Below are positions 29,424 through 38,857 of a stretch of DNA of 64,000 bases, in pieces. A model generated the notes under the pieces. That model made no database searches. It had not been told where the DNA came from and saw only the letters and a list, made by a program, of their open reading frames with translations. A program made the translations under genes and the position numbers. Each line of letters opens with the position of its first letter. Position 1 is the stretch's first letter. The stretch comes from Candidatus Zhuqueibacterota bacterium (lineage in GTDB: Bacteria; Zhuqueibacterota; Zhuqueibacteria; Oceanimicrobiales; Oceanimicrobiaceae): assembly GCA_029262005.1 (NCBI GenBank), contig JAJDAG010000098.1, positions 1-64,000 on the forward strand, read 5' to 3'.

Positions 29424-30351
29424 ATTTTTTTGAATTCCAAATTCTGGATATTGTCTTGCTATTGTTAATGTTGCCGGTAGCATGGTCTGCGTTTTTGTCA
29501 AAGCAGCAAGGAACGACTGAGCCGTCCCAATTGACCAGAGCGCTCGTCCACGGCCGTGAACATGGCCCGGTGCCGAGACGTTTTGGTTGCAACCTGGTTT
29601 CGTCAACTGAATAGCGCCGATATTTTTCACTCCTGGGAAGCCATTCAGCAGCACTGTTGACAGAGTCGATCTGCACGGTTTTAATAAGCAATTTGTCCGC
29701 ACCCAACTCTTTGGTGAGTTTTTCCATTTGGGCGATTTCATGTTCATTGTGTCGCATAACAATGAATTGCAAAAAAATAACCGGTGTGGTTCGTTGCTGC
29801 TGCTGCCGCTCTGTCACAAGGTTGCGAATTCCCTGTTTGACCTTTTCCAACTCACCCTTGACGCGATATTTTTCGTAGCTCGTTTGTGTGGTGCCGTCAA
29901 CAGAAATAATCAGTGAGTCCAGTCCGGATGCCACGGTTTCCCGAGCACTGCTTGAACCGAGATAATGGCCATTTGTGCTGCTCGTAACAAAGATGCGTTT
30001 TTGTTTCGCGTAGCGCACAAAATTTAAAAACTCGGGATTCAAATAGGGTTCGCCCTGCTGGTAAAGCAGTAAATAAAACAGATATTGGCCAACTTCATCA
30101 ATGGTTTTTTTAAAGGTGTCTAAGGTCATCATGCCGGTCTGCCGTGTCATTTGTCCGTTGCCTGTTACACACAACGGACATTTTAAATTGCAAATATTAG
30201 TCGGCTCGACTGTAAGAATAAAAGGCCGGCCCCAGACAAAACTGCGTTTGCTAAGTGCCGAGAGTTGCAGCCCGATCAATCCCCTGGCCGCGTTGAGCAA
30301 TCGTCGCCAGGAAATTGTTTTATAAATGAGTTTAATGGGTATTTCTTGCAT
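29335..30351 (-). CDS. Radical SAM protein with SPASM-like C-terminal cluster
   Basis: CNLKCPLC motif; C-terminal CSRPWTSALVNWDGSVVPCCFD...ICANCSQG. Confidence 0.9.
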   Translation of the reverse strand: MQEIPIKLIYKTISWRRLLNAARGLIGLQLSALSKRSFVWGRPFILTVEPTNICNLKCPLCVTGNGQMTRQTGMMTLDTFKKTIDEVGQYLFYLLLYQQGEPYLNPEFLNFVRYAKQKRIFVTSSTNGHYLGSSSARETVASGLDSLIISVDGTTQTSYEKYRVKGELEKVKQGIRNLVTERQQQQRTTPVIFLQFIVMRHNEHEIAQMEKLTKELGADKLLIKTVQIDSVNSAAEWLPRSEKYRRYSVDETRLQPKRLGTGPCSRPWTSALVNWDGSVVPCCFDKNADHATGNINNSKTISRIWNSKKYAAFRKKMLTNRSTIDICANCSQGLRLYI

Positions 30352-30404
30352 TTCGCCCTTTTGCCTTTTTCTTGGAATGCTTGTTTGATGTCACAATTGC
30401 CGGG

Positions 30405-31268
30405 TCAGAGTTTTTGCCCAACAAAATACCAGGTTGGATTCAACGCATAATTGAAAAATCCAAACTTGTCATTGACGATTTTGTAAACGACTTTGTCCAG
30501 GCCAATCGCCTGCATCCGTTTGATGGCGGTCAGGTGAAAGTCGCTGTTAACCACCGAGGTTGGCCGCTGAAAAAGCGCGTGTGCTACTTTGGTGTTTACG
30601 AAAGCCAATTTAATTCCAGCCTGCAAGAAAATGTTTTTTAACCGGCTCAGCGAAAGCAGGGCAGCAAAGTCCTCTCTTGCAATTTGTTCGCGCCGAACAA
30701 TTTGGGTTATAAAAAACGCCACCGCAGATTTTGACAGGATTGAGACCAACGGCAGATTCCAGTGCGGATCGGAAATGAAATTGAGCGGCGACCAGCGACT
30801 GGGTGTCGATAGATAAATCAGACCACCTGGTTTCAGAACTCGCGAAATTTCTCTTGCGGTTTTCAGGGGAAACCGCAGGTGTTCTATGACATCTTGCAGG
30901 ATAACGCAGTCAAAAGTTTCCGTTGATAAATTCATGGCCCGGGCATCGCCAGGCAGCACCTCAATATTCAGCTTTGTTTGAGCAAGCATTTGCTGAAGTT
31001 GGTTAACTCTGGCCGCGTTGAAATCGAGCGCGGTAACACAGGCGCCTGCCTCAGCCAAAGCGATGCTGCTGCCGCCTGCACCGCAGCCGACATCGAGAAC
31101 TTTCATCCCGGATGTAGCAGCAAAGTCTGAGATAATTTTTGCCACCAATTGTCCACGATCCCGGGCAAAGCGAGCGTAGTTTGCCCAGAGACGGTAGTTG
31201 GGGTGGTTTGCCGGCGGCAATAGGGTTGCAGTCAACCCGGTCTGATTATTGTGAGTTAAGCCTTCCAC
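30405..31268 (-). CDS. Class I SAM methyltransferase (UbiG/Methyltransf_11-like)
   Basis: KVLDVGCGAGGSSIALAEAGACVTALDF; DCVILQDVIEHL. Confidence 0.9.
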   Translation of the reverse strand: MEGLTHNNQTGLTATLLPPANHPNYRLWANYARFARDRGQLVAKIISDFAATSGMKVLDVGCGAGGSSIALAEAGACVTALDFNAARVNQLQQMLAQTKLNIEVLPGDARAMNLSTETFDCVILQDVIEHLRFPLKTAREISRVLKPGGLIYLSTPSRWSPLNFISDPHWNLPLVSILSKSAVAFFITQIVRREQIAREDFAALLSLSRLKNIFLQAGIKLAFVNTKVAHALFQRPTSVVNSDFHLTAIKRMQAIGLDKVVYKIVNDKFGFFNYALNPTWYFVGQKL

Positions 31269-32368
31269 TTAATTTTTCCAATAAATCCAAGCGGCGAAAT
31301 CAGAGTTTGATTTATTAAATTAAAAATTTCCCAAAGCGGGAAATAGAACAAATATTTGTAGCGTTTCAAGTCAGAGACAACGCAGAAGAGCGCACTAAAG
31401 TCTGCCAGCAGCTTAATTGAAAAAAGCAAAGCAACCGGTAAAAGACCTGTTTTGAAATAACCGGCGTACGCAAGACAGAGAAACAACGACAGGTTGGCAA
31501 TATTAAACAGGAGATAGGCAAATTGCAACGATTTTGAGTAATATTTTCCGGCAGAAACATGACGGCGACGCTGCCGGATAAAATCGGCCAAAGTTCTGGC
31601 TGCCGGACTGCAAACGGCTGCACCAGCATCTTTGCAGAACGCAATTTGCCAATTGGTTTTTCGGGTAACCAGTTGCAGGAATAAGTCGTCATCGCCGGAC
31701 AGGCTGCCGGCGATTGCCGCGAAGCCATTTACTTCTGTAAAGACGGATTTACGATAAGCAAAATTGCGTCCGGTGCAAGTGATAGCGACTTGCTGACCTG
31801 CGCCACCTGCCGCAACAAATGCATTCACCAGATTGTCTACCTGGAGCAATTTTGAAAGTAAACCGGATTCATTGTGAAACGGGGCAAAGCCGATGACCAC
31901 CCCTATATTTTTTGTAAACAAAGGCACGGTTTGTGATAACCAGGATACGGGTGGGCGGCAATCGGCATCGGTTGTGAAAATTAATTCACCCTTTGCCGCT
32001 AGAATTGCCTGGCTTAAGGCATGTTTTTTCGGGCTGACACCTTCGGGCGTTGCTGTAACCGCAATGCTCTTGAGCCGCTTATGTTTTGCCGCTTGTTCGG
32101 TGAGTATCCGGCTGGTTTTGTCCGTGCTGCGGTCATTAACCAGGATTACTTCCGTGTACTCCTCCGGGTAATCCTGGTTGAGTAGTGACTGCAGAAGGGG
32201 CGCTAAATTATTTGCTTCATTGCGAGCAGCCACGACCATTGTCACCGTCTTGATGGCCGTTTCCCGTGTTCGGGAACGCTTTAAATATCCGTGCAGGAGA
32301 AGGCCAATAATGGTTCCGTAGATGAAGGTTGCGCCGGCGGCAATTGAAAGTAGGGCATTCGTGAACAC
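31256..32368 (-). CDS. Family 2 glycosyltransferase, membrane
   Basis: VVAARNEANNLAPLL, EVILVNDRSTDKTS, ELIFTTDADCRPPVSW. Confidence 0.9.
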   Translation of the reverse strand: MFTNALLSIAAGATFIYGTIIGLLLHGYLKRSRTRETAIKTVTMVVAARNEANNLAPLLQSLLNQDYPEEYTEVILVNDRSTDKTSRILTEQAAKHKRLKSIAVTATPEGVSPKKHALSQAILAAKGELIFTTDADCRPPVSWLSQTVPLFTKNIGVVIGFAPFHNESGLLSKLLQVDNLVNAFVAAGGAGQQVAITCTGRNFAYRKSVFTEVNGFAAIAGSLSGDDDLFLQLVTRKTNWQIAFCKDAGAAVCSPAARTLADFIRQRRRHVSAGKYYSKSLQFAYLLFNIANLSLFLCLAYAGYFKTGLLPVALLFSIKLLADFSALFCVVSDLKRYKYLFYFPLWEIFNLINQTLISPLGFIGKIKWKA

Positions 32369-32487
32369 GGGCTAATCTAACCATAACTCAGTTAAGGTTC
32401 AAGCAGTAAAAACTCGTTGACTTTTGATAGGTATTTCAATATGTTAATCATTGAAAAAATGACCTCTAGTTTACTGTAATCAAGCAT

Positions 32488-33765
32488 TTGACGAAGTACA
32501 AATTTGCATACGGGCACGATTCCATCATTCTGGAATTGCCGTTTGAGAATTTCCAGGAAGAACTTAAGTCCGAGTCAGGTCCAGCGGCCTTACCGGCTGT
32601 GCAGATTGTTGCCGATGCCTTGAAAAGTCCAATTGGTTTTGCGGGCTCGCAGCAGCATTTACTTGAACCGTTCAGCACTACTATTGTGTTGCCGGATAAA
32701 ACTCGAAACTGCGGTGCGCCACTGTTTCTATTCGATCTGCTTAATTATTTGAATGATGCGGGAATTCCGGACTCTGAAATAACCATCTTGCTGGCTAATG
32801 GCTCACACTTTGAAAATAATGCCGATGAAATAAACCATATTTTGGGAAAGGCTGCGGTTTCCAGAGTCGGGGTGAAGCAACATGATAGTAAGGACAAACA
32901 AGCGCTTGTTTTTTTGGGTACAACAAAATTTGGAACCCCGGTCAATATTAATTCTCACATCACAGGGGCGGAGCAGGTGATTGCCGTCGGCACTGCGGTA
33001 CATCATTATTTTGCCGGATTTGGCGGTGGTGCGAAAATGATAAATCCGGGCTGTGCCGGATATGAAACAATTAGAATAAACCATGCGTTAACCATTGATT
33101 CGGAATCCGGTGGGCTGCATCCTCAATGTCGCCCGGGAAATGTTGAAGGCAATCCAGTACAAGAAGACATCAGTGATGCCATGCGGTTTCTCAAGCCACC
33201 GCTGTTGCTTGAAACTGTTCTCGATGCCCAAAGTCAGCTTGTTGCGGCATTTTGGGGTGAGATCCGGCAGACGCATAAACGCGCTTGTGATTTGGTTGAT
33301 GCGATTCATAAAGTGCATATTGATGAAAGAGCCGATCTGGTTGTGGCAAGCTGCGGCGGCTTTCCCAAAGACATCAATTTGATTCAAGCTCACAAAGCGC
33401 TATGCAATGCTTTTCAAGCGGTGAAGCCGGGGGGCGTGGTCATGTTGCTGGCAGAATGTTCGCAGGGACTTGGCTCACTCACCTTGTCAGACTGTTTCGC
33501 TTGTGCCGATATTTCTAAGTTGGTTGAACAATTGGCGAAGAAGTTTACATTGAATGGGACCACGGCGCTTTCGTTACATTCAAAGGCGAGAGACGCCACC
33601 ATCATTTTGGTAACTTCACTTGCACCCGAGTTGTTAGGAAAACTGAACATTCATGTGACACAGTCGCCTGAAGAGGGATGGCGCCTGGCTTCAACATTTT
33701 TACCAGATGCCTTTCGTTGTTATGTGATGCCAAACGCTTCATTAACGCTACCTGAGGGGAAATAG
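32488..33765 (+). CDS. larA: Nickel-dependent lactate racemase (LarA) family protein
   Basis: LLANGSH, NSHITGAEQVIAVGTAVHHYFAGFGGGAKMINPGCAG. Confidence 0.8.
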   Translation: MTKYKFAYGHDSIILELPFENFQEELKSESGPAALPAVQIVADALKSPIGFAGSQQHLLEPFSTTIVLPDKTRNCGAPLFLFDLLNYLNDAGIPDSEITILLANGSHFENNADEINHILGKAAVSRVGVKQHDSKDKQALVFLGTTKFGTPVNINSHITGAEQVIAVGTAVHHYFAGFGGGAKMINPGCAGYETIRINHALTIDSESGGLHPQCRPGNVEGNPVQEDISDAMRFLKPPLLLETVLDAQSQLVAAFWGEIRQTHKRACDLVDAIHKVHIDERADLVVASCGGFPKDINLIQAHKALCNAFQAVKPGGVVMLLAECSQGLGSLTLSDCFACADISKLVEQLAKKFTLNGTTALSLHSKARDATIILVTSLAPELLGKLNIHVTQSPEEGWRLASTFLPDAFRCYVMPNASLTLPEGK

Positions 33766-33766
33766 T

Positions 33767-34396
33767 ATGAGAAAAATACTTGCTTTTATAACGCTGTTAG
33801 TCTTGCTTCTCGCTAGTTTGTCGTTTGTAGGATGCTACGGTCTTACAGCGAATCCGCGCTACACATCTTCTGACGATGAGGAAGATAGTGATGAAGAAAA
33901 CGGCGATGAAGATGCAAGATGGAACAGAGAAAGGCGTGCGCGCCGTCCATTCGAACGGCCGGAAAGAGAAGAACAACAGGCGGCGCGAAGTGATAACAAG
34001 CGCTTTGTCATTCTTTTGCAAAATCAAATAAACGCCTATATGGGCGTGCCATATCGATTGGGCGGAACAAGCAAATCTGGAATGGACTGTTCGGGTTTTG
34101 TCAGTGTTGTTTTCAGGAAAGCAGTTGATTTCAGTCTGCCGCACAGTGCAAAAAAAATGTTCAGTTTGGGGACGGTCACACCCAGGCAAAATTTGATTTA
34201 TGGCGATCTTGTATTTTTTGAAAACATTGCTAATAGAGGGATTTCTCACGTTGGGATCTATATTGGTGAAGGCAAATTCGCCCATGCCAGCACTCGCAGG
34301 GGTGTCACTGTGTCCAGATTGGCAGAATCTTATTATAAACAACGCTACATGGGCGCAAAACGTGTTTTTACAATTAAGTCCACAGTTAAACTCTAA
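33767..34396 (+). CDS. NlpC/P60-family peptidase lipoprotein
   Basis: Lipobox LSFVGC; MDCSGFVSVVFRK, GDLVFFENI...ISHVGIYIGEGKFAHAS. Confidence 0.92.
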   Translation: MRKILAFITLLVLLLASLSFVGCYGLTANPRYTSSDDEEDSDEENGDEDARWNRERRARRPFERPEREEQQAARSDNKRFVILLQNQINAYMGVPYRLGGTSKSGMDCSGFVSVVFRKAVDFSLPHSAKKMFSLGTVTPRQNLIYGDLVFFENIANRGISHVGIYIGEGKFAHASTRRGVTVSRLAESYYKQRYMGAKRVFTIKSTVKL

Positions 34397-34408
34397 ACGA
34401 AAGCAGGA

Positions 34409-35839
34409 ATGGCAGAAATTTCTCTTGTAAAAAAAGGCGCTCAGTTAGAATTGGAGATTGAAAGATTGGTGTTCGGTGGCCGAGGTCTCGCGCATCATGA
34501 CGGCTTTGTAGTCTTTGTCGACGGTACTTTGCCTGGTCAAAAAGTGAGTGCACGCGTTGTAAAAAAGCGTAAGGGATACGCTGAGGCCAGAGTGGAGAGT
34601 ATCTTGCGACGAAGTGCCAGGCAAGTTGAACCCCAATGCGTGCATTTTGGTGAATGTGGTGGCTGCAGGTTTCAACACTATGCTTACGAGGCTCAGCTTG
34701 CGGCCAAACTTGGCCAAGTCGTAGAAAGCCTGGAGCATATCGGTGGATTTTCAAACCCGCCGGTTTTACCTGTTCTGGGCTCACCAGAGCCATTTTACTA
34801 CCGCAATAAAATGGAATATTCATTTGGCCGCCAGCGTTGGCTATGCCGTGAAGAAATTGAGAATGACCAACTTGCAAAACCAAAAGATTTTGCGCTTGGT
34901 TTGCATGTTCGCGGACGATTTGATAAGATACTTGATCTCGACACCTGCTACTTACAGTCACAGCTTAGTGTCGATATTCTTAACTTTGTTCGCGATTTTG
35001 CCAAAGAGAGTGGTGAACATCCTTACACAACAGTTGACCACACCGGGTATTGGCGACATCTGGTCGTGCGGGATGCAAAGCAAACCGGCGATCTGTTGGT
35101 TAATGTCGTTACGGCTGATCACAAAGATCATGATTTGCTGGTCGGCGTTTTGGCAAAAAAACTTTTACAAGCATTTCCTCAGATTACGACGCTTGTACAT
35201 AATATAAATCGTAGAAAGGCACAGGTGGCTATCGGCGATTCGGAGCGGATTATTTACGGCCCGGGAACAATCACTGAGAAAATCGGTGACTGCACATATC
35301 AGATTTCTGCAAATTCATTTTTTCAAACGAACTCTTTAGGCGCCAAGATACTATATGACAAGGTACTTGACTTTGCCGGCTTTGGTGAGAATGATCTGGT
35401 ATTTGACTTGTATGCCGGTGCCGGCACGATTTCCATATATGCTGCCAGACGCGTCAGGCAGGTTGTCGGTTTTGAGATAGTCACCGACGCGATCAAAGAC
35501 GCGCAAATGAATTGCGGGCTCAATGAGGTTACCAATTGCTCTTTTGTAGCTGGCGACCTGAAATCGTCATTGGTCGCAAAAGAGGCTGTTGCAGCCTATG
35601 GTACCCCGGATGTCCTGCTCATCGATCCACCAAGAGCGGGTATGCATCCCGATGTTTTAAATCAGGTGCAAATTTTGGCACCAGGACGCATTGTCTATAT
35701 CTCTTGTAATCCGACGACATTTGCCCGTGATGTGCAAATATTGTGCGACACAAAATACGAGTTGGCTCAAGTGCAACCGGTGGATATGTTTCCAATGACC
35801 CCGCATATTGAGTTAGTTAGCCTGTTAAACCGGTGTTAG
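34409..35839 (+). CDS. 23S rRNA (uracil-5)-methyltransferase, RlmD/RumA family
   Basis: TRAM domain start; CGGCRFQH; DLYAGAGTISIYAA; LLIDPPRAGMHPDVL; ISCNPTTFARD. Confidence 0.93.
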   Translation: MAEISLVKKGAQLELEIERLVFGGRGLAHHDGFVVFVDGTLPGQKVSARVVKKRKGYAEARVESILRRSARQVEPQCVHFGECGGCRFQHYAYEAQLAAKLGQVVESLEHIGGFSNPPVLPVLGSPEPFYYRNKMEYSFGRQRWLCREEIENDQLAKPKDFALGLHVRGRFDKILDLDTCYLQSQLSVDILNFVRDFAKESGEHPYTTVDHTGYWRHLVVRDAKQTGDLLVNVVTADHKDHDLLVGVLAKKLLQAFPQITTLVHNINRRKAQVAIGDSERIIYGPGTITEKIGDCTYQISANSFFQTNSLGAKILYDKVLDFAGFGENDLVFDLYAGAGTISIYAARRVRQVVGFEIVTDAIKDAQMNCGLNEVTNCSFVAGDLKSSLVAKEAVAAYGTPDVLLIDPPRAGMHPDVLNQVQILAPGRIVYISCNPTTFARDVQILCDTKYELAQVQPVDMFPMTPHIELVSLLNRC

Positions 35840-35897
35840 TATCCTGTGGCAACTTAGACCTTGGTGGTTAAAATTATTGATAAGAAAAAATACAATT

Positions 35898-36081
35898 GCT
35901 AACCTGAATTATGCATCAGCCACAGAGACACAGAGTAAAAAAAATGAGGTTAGAGTTTAAGAAAAATGAGAATGGCCAGTTTCTCTTAAAAGCTATCTTT
36001 AATGATAGCAGTTATTGTAAGTTCTGTATTCTCAACGTGCTCTGTATCTCTGTGGCAAAATTCATGAATAACGCAGGCTAA
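35898..36081. mobile_element. MITE-like non-coding element with terminal inverted repeats
   Basis: GCCACAGAGACACAGAG (35919-35935) versus CTCTGTATCTCTGTGGC (36040-36056), one mismatch, with partially matching outer sequence TAACCTGAATTAT.../...ATTCATGAATAACGCAGGCTA. Confidence 0.5.
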
Positions 36082-36157
36082 TTTAAGTTTATTATTCTGG
36101 ACTTTTTTTGTAAACGCGGAGGCCAATCTGCAAAAGTGGATTACACTTATGTAATTG

Positions 36158-36186
36158 TTGACTTTTATATACTAGTATAGTAATAT
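36158..36186 (+). promoter_or_regulatory. Predicted sigma70-type promoter of the repeat-peptide gene
   Basis: TTGACT - 17 nt - TAATAT. Confidence 0.55.
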
Positions 36187-36191
36187 AACAG

Positions 36192-36527
36192 TGACCCGAA
36201 CAGTTTTTTTCTTGCCTTACTTAATTACTTTAGGAGAATGTAAGATGAAGAACAAACTGTTCGCCGCCGCTGTTGCAATTGTAGTATATAGTCTTTTTGC
36301 TGTGGGCTTCACAATGGCTGACAACTCAGGTCAGATTTCCCGAGGATTAACCAGGATGGGCTTGACAAGCGTAGAGGGTGAGTTTCAAGGCGCTGCCGGT
36401 AAATTAATCGATCCAATGCCTTTGCCGAGAAAACCCAAGCTAATCGATCCAATGCCGCTGCCGAGAAAGCCCAAGTGAAGAAACCATTTTTAACGAGTAT
36501 TAAATCACATTAAAGCTGTTCGGGTCA
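36192..36527. repeat. Perfect 12-bp inverted repeat bracketing the peptide gene
   Basis: TGACCCGAACAG at 36192-36203 and CTGTTCGGGTCA at 36516-36527. Confidence 0.9.
36245..36478 (+). CDS. Small secreted peptide precursor with duplicated C-terminal LIDPMPLPRKPK unit
   Basis: TAGGAGAATGTAAG-ATG; MKNKLFAAAVAIVVYSLFAVGFTMADNSGQ...GKLIDPMPLPRKPKLIDPMPLPRKPK*. Confidence 0.8.
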   Translation: MKNKLFAAAVAIVVYSLFAVGFTMADNSGQISRGLTRMGLTSVEGEFQGAAGKLIDPMPLPRKPKLIDPMPLPRKPK

Positions 36528-36529
36528 AT

Positions 36530-37609
36530 ATGTATCCAAGTATTCATTTCAAAATTCTTAATCTCACTTTATTGTTTGTTTTTTTCCTGAGTGTCATTGC
36601 ATACCTGCCTCACCAGAAGGTGCCTGTTTTGTCCTGGACCAACAATTGCCTGTACTTCCTTATGTTCTTGCAGTGTGTTTTTATATATCGTAAAGAAACC
36701 AATAACCGGGATATCTTTTTTAACATTGGTTTGCTGTGTTTTTTCTATTCGTTCAGCTTCGTCAACGTGTTCATAGGCGATGGTTACTTGCTTGGCAACG
36801 ATTTTTTGAGCTTTTACCTTTGTCAATATAGGACAATTTTGTTGAGTTTTCTTCTTGGGTTGTCTGTTCTTTACATCTGCGTAAAGTATATGGTTGCTAC
36901 TCTAAGCAAGCGGTATGTTTACTTGATTACGTTTGCCTGTATTGTTCCAGCACTGATTTGGTCTTTTTATCCGTTTTTTGTTGACAAAGATTACTTGCTG
37001 ACTTTGCCAGATTACACGGAACTATTCAAAAGTGTTTTTGTTTTTACCTTACTTTCATTTGTCGCAACCTGTGTTTATGGGATTTATTTGTATAAGAAGC
37101 AGAAGTCTCTGGGTGAACACATTAATTCTCTCATGGTCTGTTTTTTTATCATGACACTTCTCGATCTCACGGACTCGTTTGGGTACGTTTACAAAATTAA
37201 ATTATTTTCAATCAGCCAGTATGTTCTTTTGGCGATACTTAGCTTTTTTATAATAACTCTTTTTCGCAAACTCAATTATGTTTATTCTGAGTTTGGCCAA
37301 TTCTATGAAAGCCTCGTCGTTTCCGGAAACAAATATGGTGTGCCGATCAAGCGTAAAAAAGATATTGTTATTAGTCCGTTCCTGAGATTTTTCGAGACTT
37401 ACTTTCACCATCGCAGGAACATTCTTGGGCTAATCGCCTTGATTTTGGTTGTGTGGATAAATTTTTTGCATGTTTCCACTTTTCTCAAACTGAACCTTGT
37501 TGTTGCTTTTACTGCTTTCTTAATTCTATCTGGTTATATGCTCGCTTTGCTACACAAGAGAATGAGCAAGGACAACCTCTTGAGCCTGAAGCAGCACACA
37601 GATTACTAA
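36530..37609 (+). CDS. Multi-TM receptor/sensor-like membrane protein without a recognisable output domain
   Basis: 359 aa with many hydrophobic segments (about 7 N-terminal plus 2 near the C-terminus). Confidence 0.75.
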   Translation: MYPSIHFKILNLTLLFVFFLSVIAYLPHQKVPVLSWTNNCLYFLMFLQCVFIYRKETNNRDIFFNIGLLCFFYSFSFVNVFIGDGYLLGNDFLSFYLCQYRTILLSFLLGLSVLYICVKYMVATLSKRYVYLITFACIVPALIWSFYPFFVDKDYLLTLPDYTELFKSVFVFTLLSFVATCVYGIYLYKKQKSLGEHINSLMVCFFIMTLLDLTDSFGYVYKIKLFSISQYVLLAILSFFIITLFRKLNYVYSEFGQFYESLVVSGNKYGVPIKRKKDIVISPFLRFFETYFHHRRNILGLIALILVVWINFLHVSTFLKLNLVVAFTAFLILSGYMLALLHKRMSKDNLLSLKQHTDY

Positions 37610-37638
37610 ACATATTCTGGATTTCTAAGAGCACTTTA

Positions 37639-38610
37639 ATGTCCATGGAACGGTCTACGAGTCACCCCCTGACAACCTTTAAAATTACTGGTTCCAGCCA
37701 AGAAACAAAACGTATTCAACGCGCAGTCCGTAAGTTTGCCAAAGATGAAAAAAATATTCTTCTTGTAGGCGATGTTGGAACCGGAAAAAAACATGTTGCC
37801 CGGACGATACATCACCTGAGTAATCGACAGGACAAAGCATTTGTTGTTTTGAACTGTTCGGCCCTGGGATATACGATCGATAGAATCGCATTGCTGGGAG
37901 AGGAGCAGGAAACAGGCGGGGGAATCAAAAAAAAACTCGGGTTGCTGGAAAAAGCAAATGGAGGTGTTCTTTTTCTTGATAATCTGCTCGAAACCCCTGC
38001 TGCTTTTCAAGTTTTACTCTTGCAAATATTACAGAAACTTACGTTCAGACGGGAAGGTGGACGTCAAAACGTTGCGTTGGACATTCGCGTGATTTCCTCT
38101 GCGGTACAAAAATTGGATACTAATGCTGGGGAAGAGCGATTCAGAAAAGAGCTGTATTTTTTACTCAATCCGCTTTCCATTATGATTCCGACTCTGAAGG
38201 AGCGAGTGCAGGATACCCCTGAGCTACTGCTTTTCTTTTTGAGATCATACTGTTTTAAGAATCAGCTCGAAATACCGGCAGTGCCCGCAGAAATTTTTGG
38301 CTCTATGATGGAACATGAGTGGAAAGGTAACATCCGAGAACTGAAGGATTGCGTTGAGCATTTAACCATGATGTCACCGCCGGCTGAGCTTTCAATAAAA
38401 TACCTGCCTTTTGAAATCAAGCGCCACCCTCTGGACAGTCTCGATATTAAAGATTTGAATACAGTTGTGGCTGAAGTTGAGACATATATGCTCAATAAAG
38501 CACTTACCAAGTTTACCGGGAATCAAGTCAAAGCAGCAAAATTGCTTGGCATTCCCGAGGCGACTTTGCGCTTTAAGATTCGAAAATACTCAATCCCGAA
38601 ACACCGCTAA
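37639..38610 (+). CDS. NtrC-family AAA+ regulator, degenerate, with Fis-type HTH
   Basis: Walker A GDVGTGKK, Walker B-like GGVLFLDNL, WKGNIRELKDCVEHL, HTH NQVKAAKLLGIPEATLRFKIRKY; no GAFTGA motif; likely start 37639 rather than 37453. Confidence 0.8.
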   Translation: MSMERSTSHPLTTFKITGSSQETKRIQRAVRKFAKDEKNILLVGDVGTGKKHVARTIHHLSNRQDKAFVVLNCSALGYTIDRIALLGEEQETGGGIKKKLGLLEKANGGVLFLDNLLETPAAFQVLLLQILQKLTFRREGGRQNVALDIRVISSAVQKLDTNAGEERFRKELYFLLNPLSIMIPTLKERVQDTPELLLFFLRSYCFKNQLEIPAVPAEIFGSMMEHEWKGNIRELKDCVEHLTMMSPPAELSIKYLPFEIKRHPLDSLDIKDLNTVVAEVETYMLNKALTKFTGNQVKAAKLLGIPEATLRFKIRKYSIPKHR

Positions 38611-38857
38611 GCTGCAACCATCCTATTTTGCTTGGCTTCTCAACGCCCTCCATTTCACTATCAGGAAAACTTTTTCTTCTCCGGACCACAAAAACAAACT
38701 CACGGAATCTTTATTCTCTCAGGTACGAACGCGCAAAGCATCAACAACAGCCGTTCGCGTTTCGCATGTCTTTGGCGCCTCAAGTGAACATTATTGACAA
38801 CCGATAATGAGTTGGACGATACAAATCCAAAATTTAATTTCACTTGAGGATAAGTTT

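Noticed and set aside
28449-29762. 437-aa start for the UPF0104-type gene
   Set aside because: The N-terminal ~113 aa overlap the radical SAM coding sequence in another frame and look non-coding; an internal start at 29423 is more plausible.
37453-37638. Upstream part of the 385-aa AAA+ ORF
   Set aside because: It overlaps the end of the multi-TM gene and has no domain-like sequence; start at 37639 preferred.
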